Of a stretch of DNA of 5,489 nt, positions 4,619 through 5,489 are shown piece after piece. The translations under genes were made by a program, and so were the position numbers. The stretch comes from Thermodesulfobacteriota bacterium (GTDB taxonomy: Bacteria; Desulfobacterota; RBG-13-43-22): positions 1 through 5,489 of the forward strand of contig JALOOY010000149.1 in NCBI GenBank assembly GCA_025454185.1. Direction: 5' to 3'. How positions within the stretch are numbered: position 1 is the stretch's first letter; every line of letters begins with the position of its first letter. Below the pieces are notes generated by a model that saw only the letters and a list, made by a program, of their open reading frames with translations, did no database searches and was not told the origin of the DNA.

Positions 4619-5489
4619 CTATAGGCCTGCGGCCAGCTTGGCGGCCTTGACCGTATTTTTCATCAGCATGGTGATGGTCATGGGGCCCACGCCGCCGGGC
4701 ACCGGGGTGATCAGACCGGCGACCTCCTTGACCGTATCGAAATCCACGTCACCGGCCAGGATGGCCTTGCCGGATTCGCTCATGCCGATGCGGTTGACCC
4801 CCACATCGATGACAGCGGCGCCGGTCTTGACCCAGTCGGCCTTCACATACTTGGCCACACCGGCGGCCACGACCAGAATGTCGGCCCGGCGGCAATGGTC
4901 GATGATCTTGTCCCGCGGGGTCCCGGTATGCACGATGGTCACCGTGGAGTTGGCCCCTTTTTGTTTCTGGAGCATGATATTGGCAATGGGCTTACCCACG
5001 ATATTGGAACGGCCCACCACTACCAGCTCGGCGCCCTTGGTCTCTACCCCGGAGCGGACGAGCAATTCTTGGATGCCGGCGGGCGTGCAGGGCAGGTAAT
5101 CGGCCTCGCCGATCATCAGCTTGCCCACATTGACGGGATGGAACCCGTCCACGTCTTTCTGAGGATTGATGGCATAGAGGACCTTGGTCTCATTCACATG
5201 CTTGGGCAGCGGCAGTTGGACCAGGATGCCGTGGATTTGGGGGTCCTGGTTGTATTTCTCGATCAGGGCCAGCAGGGTTTCCTCGCTGATGTCCGCCGGC
5301 TGGTTGTCCTGGATGGAATAGAACCCCAGCTCCTTGGAGGTCTTCTGCTTGGCGGTCACATAGCTCACCGAGGCCGGGTTTTCGCCGACCAGGATGGTCA
5401 CCAAGCCGGGAACGACCCCCTTCTTGGCCTTCATATCTTCCACTTCTTTTTTCAATTCCTCGCGAATTTGTTTGGCAACTTCGGCACCG
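4619..5489 (-). CDS. folD: Bifunctional methylene-THF dehydrogenase / methenyl-THF cyclohydrolase (5' end cut)
   Basis: FolD oxidises 5,10-methylene-THF to methenyl-THF with NADP and hydrolyses that to 10-formyl-THF, in the cytosol. The frame is open to the window edge: 289 codons plus stop, beginning GAEVAKQIREE. This matches the usual FolD N-terminus a few residues after its start, so only about ten residues are missing. Numbering from the first visible residue, the active-site YVTAK is at 43-47 (Tyr 43, Lys 47), GILVQLPLP at 87-95, KDVDGFHP at 111-118, YLPCTPAG at 131-138, the nucleotide-binding VVVGRSNIVGKP at 156-167 and PVPGGVGPMT at 262-271. All catalytic residues expected of an active bifunctional enzyme appear present. 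A TTG at 5455 is in frame but internal. The gene is followed by a hairpin and a strong terminator before panB. Its C1-carrier substrate is also the cofactor of PanB. Confidence 0.97.
   Translation of the reverse strand, partial: GAEVAKQIREELKKEVEDMKAKKGVVPGLVTILVGENPASVSYVTAKQKTSKELGFYSIQDNQPADISEETLLALIEKYNQDPQIHGILVQLPLPKHVNETKVLYAINPQKDVDGFHPVNVGKLMIGEADYLPCTPAGIQELLVRSGVETKGAELVVVGRSNIVGKPIANIMLQKQKGANSTVTIVHTGTPRDKIIDHCRRADILVVAAGVAKYVKADWVKTGAAVIDVGVNRIGMSESGKAILAGDVDFDTVKEVAGLITPVPGGVGPMTITMLMKNTVKAAKLAAGL

Noticed and set aside
5453..5455. TTG at 5455 as the folD start
   Set aside because: The frame continues upstream to the window edge with GAEVAKQIREE, which fits the conserved FolD N-terminus, so the true start is outside the window.
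1..5489. CRISPR array, tRNA, rRNA, insertion sequence or phage attachment site
   Set aside because: No regularly spaced identical repeats, no cloverleaf or rRNA sequence, no transposase or integrase frame was seen on either strand.

Overview
The window reads as a stretch of a moderately GC-rich bacterial chromosome. It most likely comes from the Desulfobacterota (former Deltaproteobacteria) or a close relative. This is an inference from three things: the style of the FolD, PanB and PanE proteins, a GAF-PAS-LuxR regulator of a type common in that group, and an interspersed palindromic repeat in a gene gap. There is no rRNA, tRNA or other taxonomic marker to settle it.

Layout from left to right. 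Positions 1-37 hold the first twelve codons of an unidentified minus-strand gene with a good ribosome binding site. Positions 38-350 are an AT-rich gap with two good sigma-70-type promoters pointing at that gene, two different 11-bp tandem duplications and a dyad that overlaps the next gene's stop codon. Positions 351-1952 (minus) encode a 533-residue regulator: GAF sensor, PAS sensor, long coiled coil, LuxR-type helix-turn-helix, with no receiver and no kinase domain. From about 2093, on the plus strand and divergent from the regulator, a near-consensus promoter and a perfect Shine-Dalgarno sequence drive a 39-codon, very basic small protein that starts with TTG. Positions 2285-2627 carry no gene but hold a degenerate 7-bp tandem repeat and a 132-bp nested palindromic repeat, lying between convergent genes.

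The right half is a minus-strand metabolic cluster in the order folD (cut by the window edge), panB, panE. FolD interconverts 5,10-methylene-THF and 10-formyl-THF. PanB uses 5,10-methylene-THF to hydroxymethylate 2-oxoisovalerate to ketopantoate, and PanE reduces ketopantoate to pantoate for coenzyme A synthesis. panB and panE overlap by four bases (ATGA) and are almost certainly co-transcribed and translationally coupled.

The most interesting non-coding signal is a strong intrinsic terminator between folD and panB. Its T-tract runs almost directly into the panB ribosome binding site, and an upstream hairpin shares an 8-base arm sequence with it. Either folD simply ends there and panB has a promoter I cannot see, or this is a conditional terminator (attenuator) in the panBE leader. 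I found no clearly new multi-gene system. The 39-residue basic protein and the folD-panB leader are the parts most worth following up.
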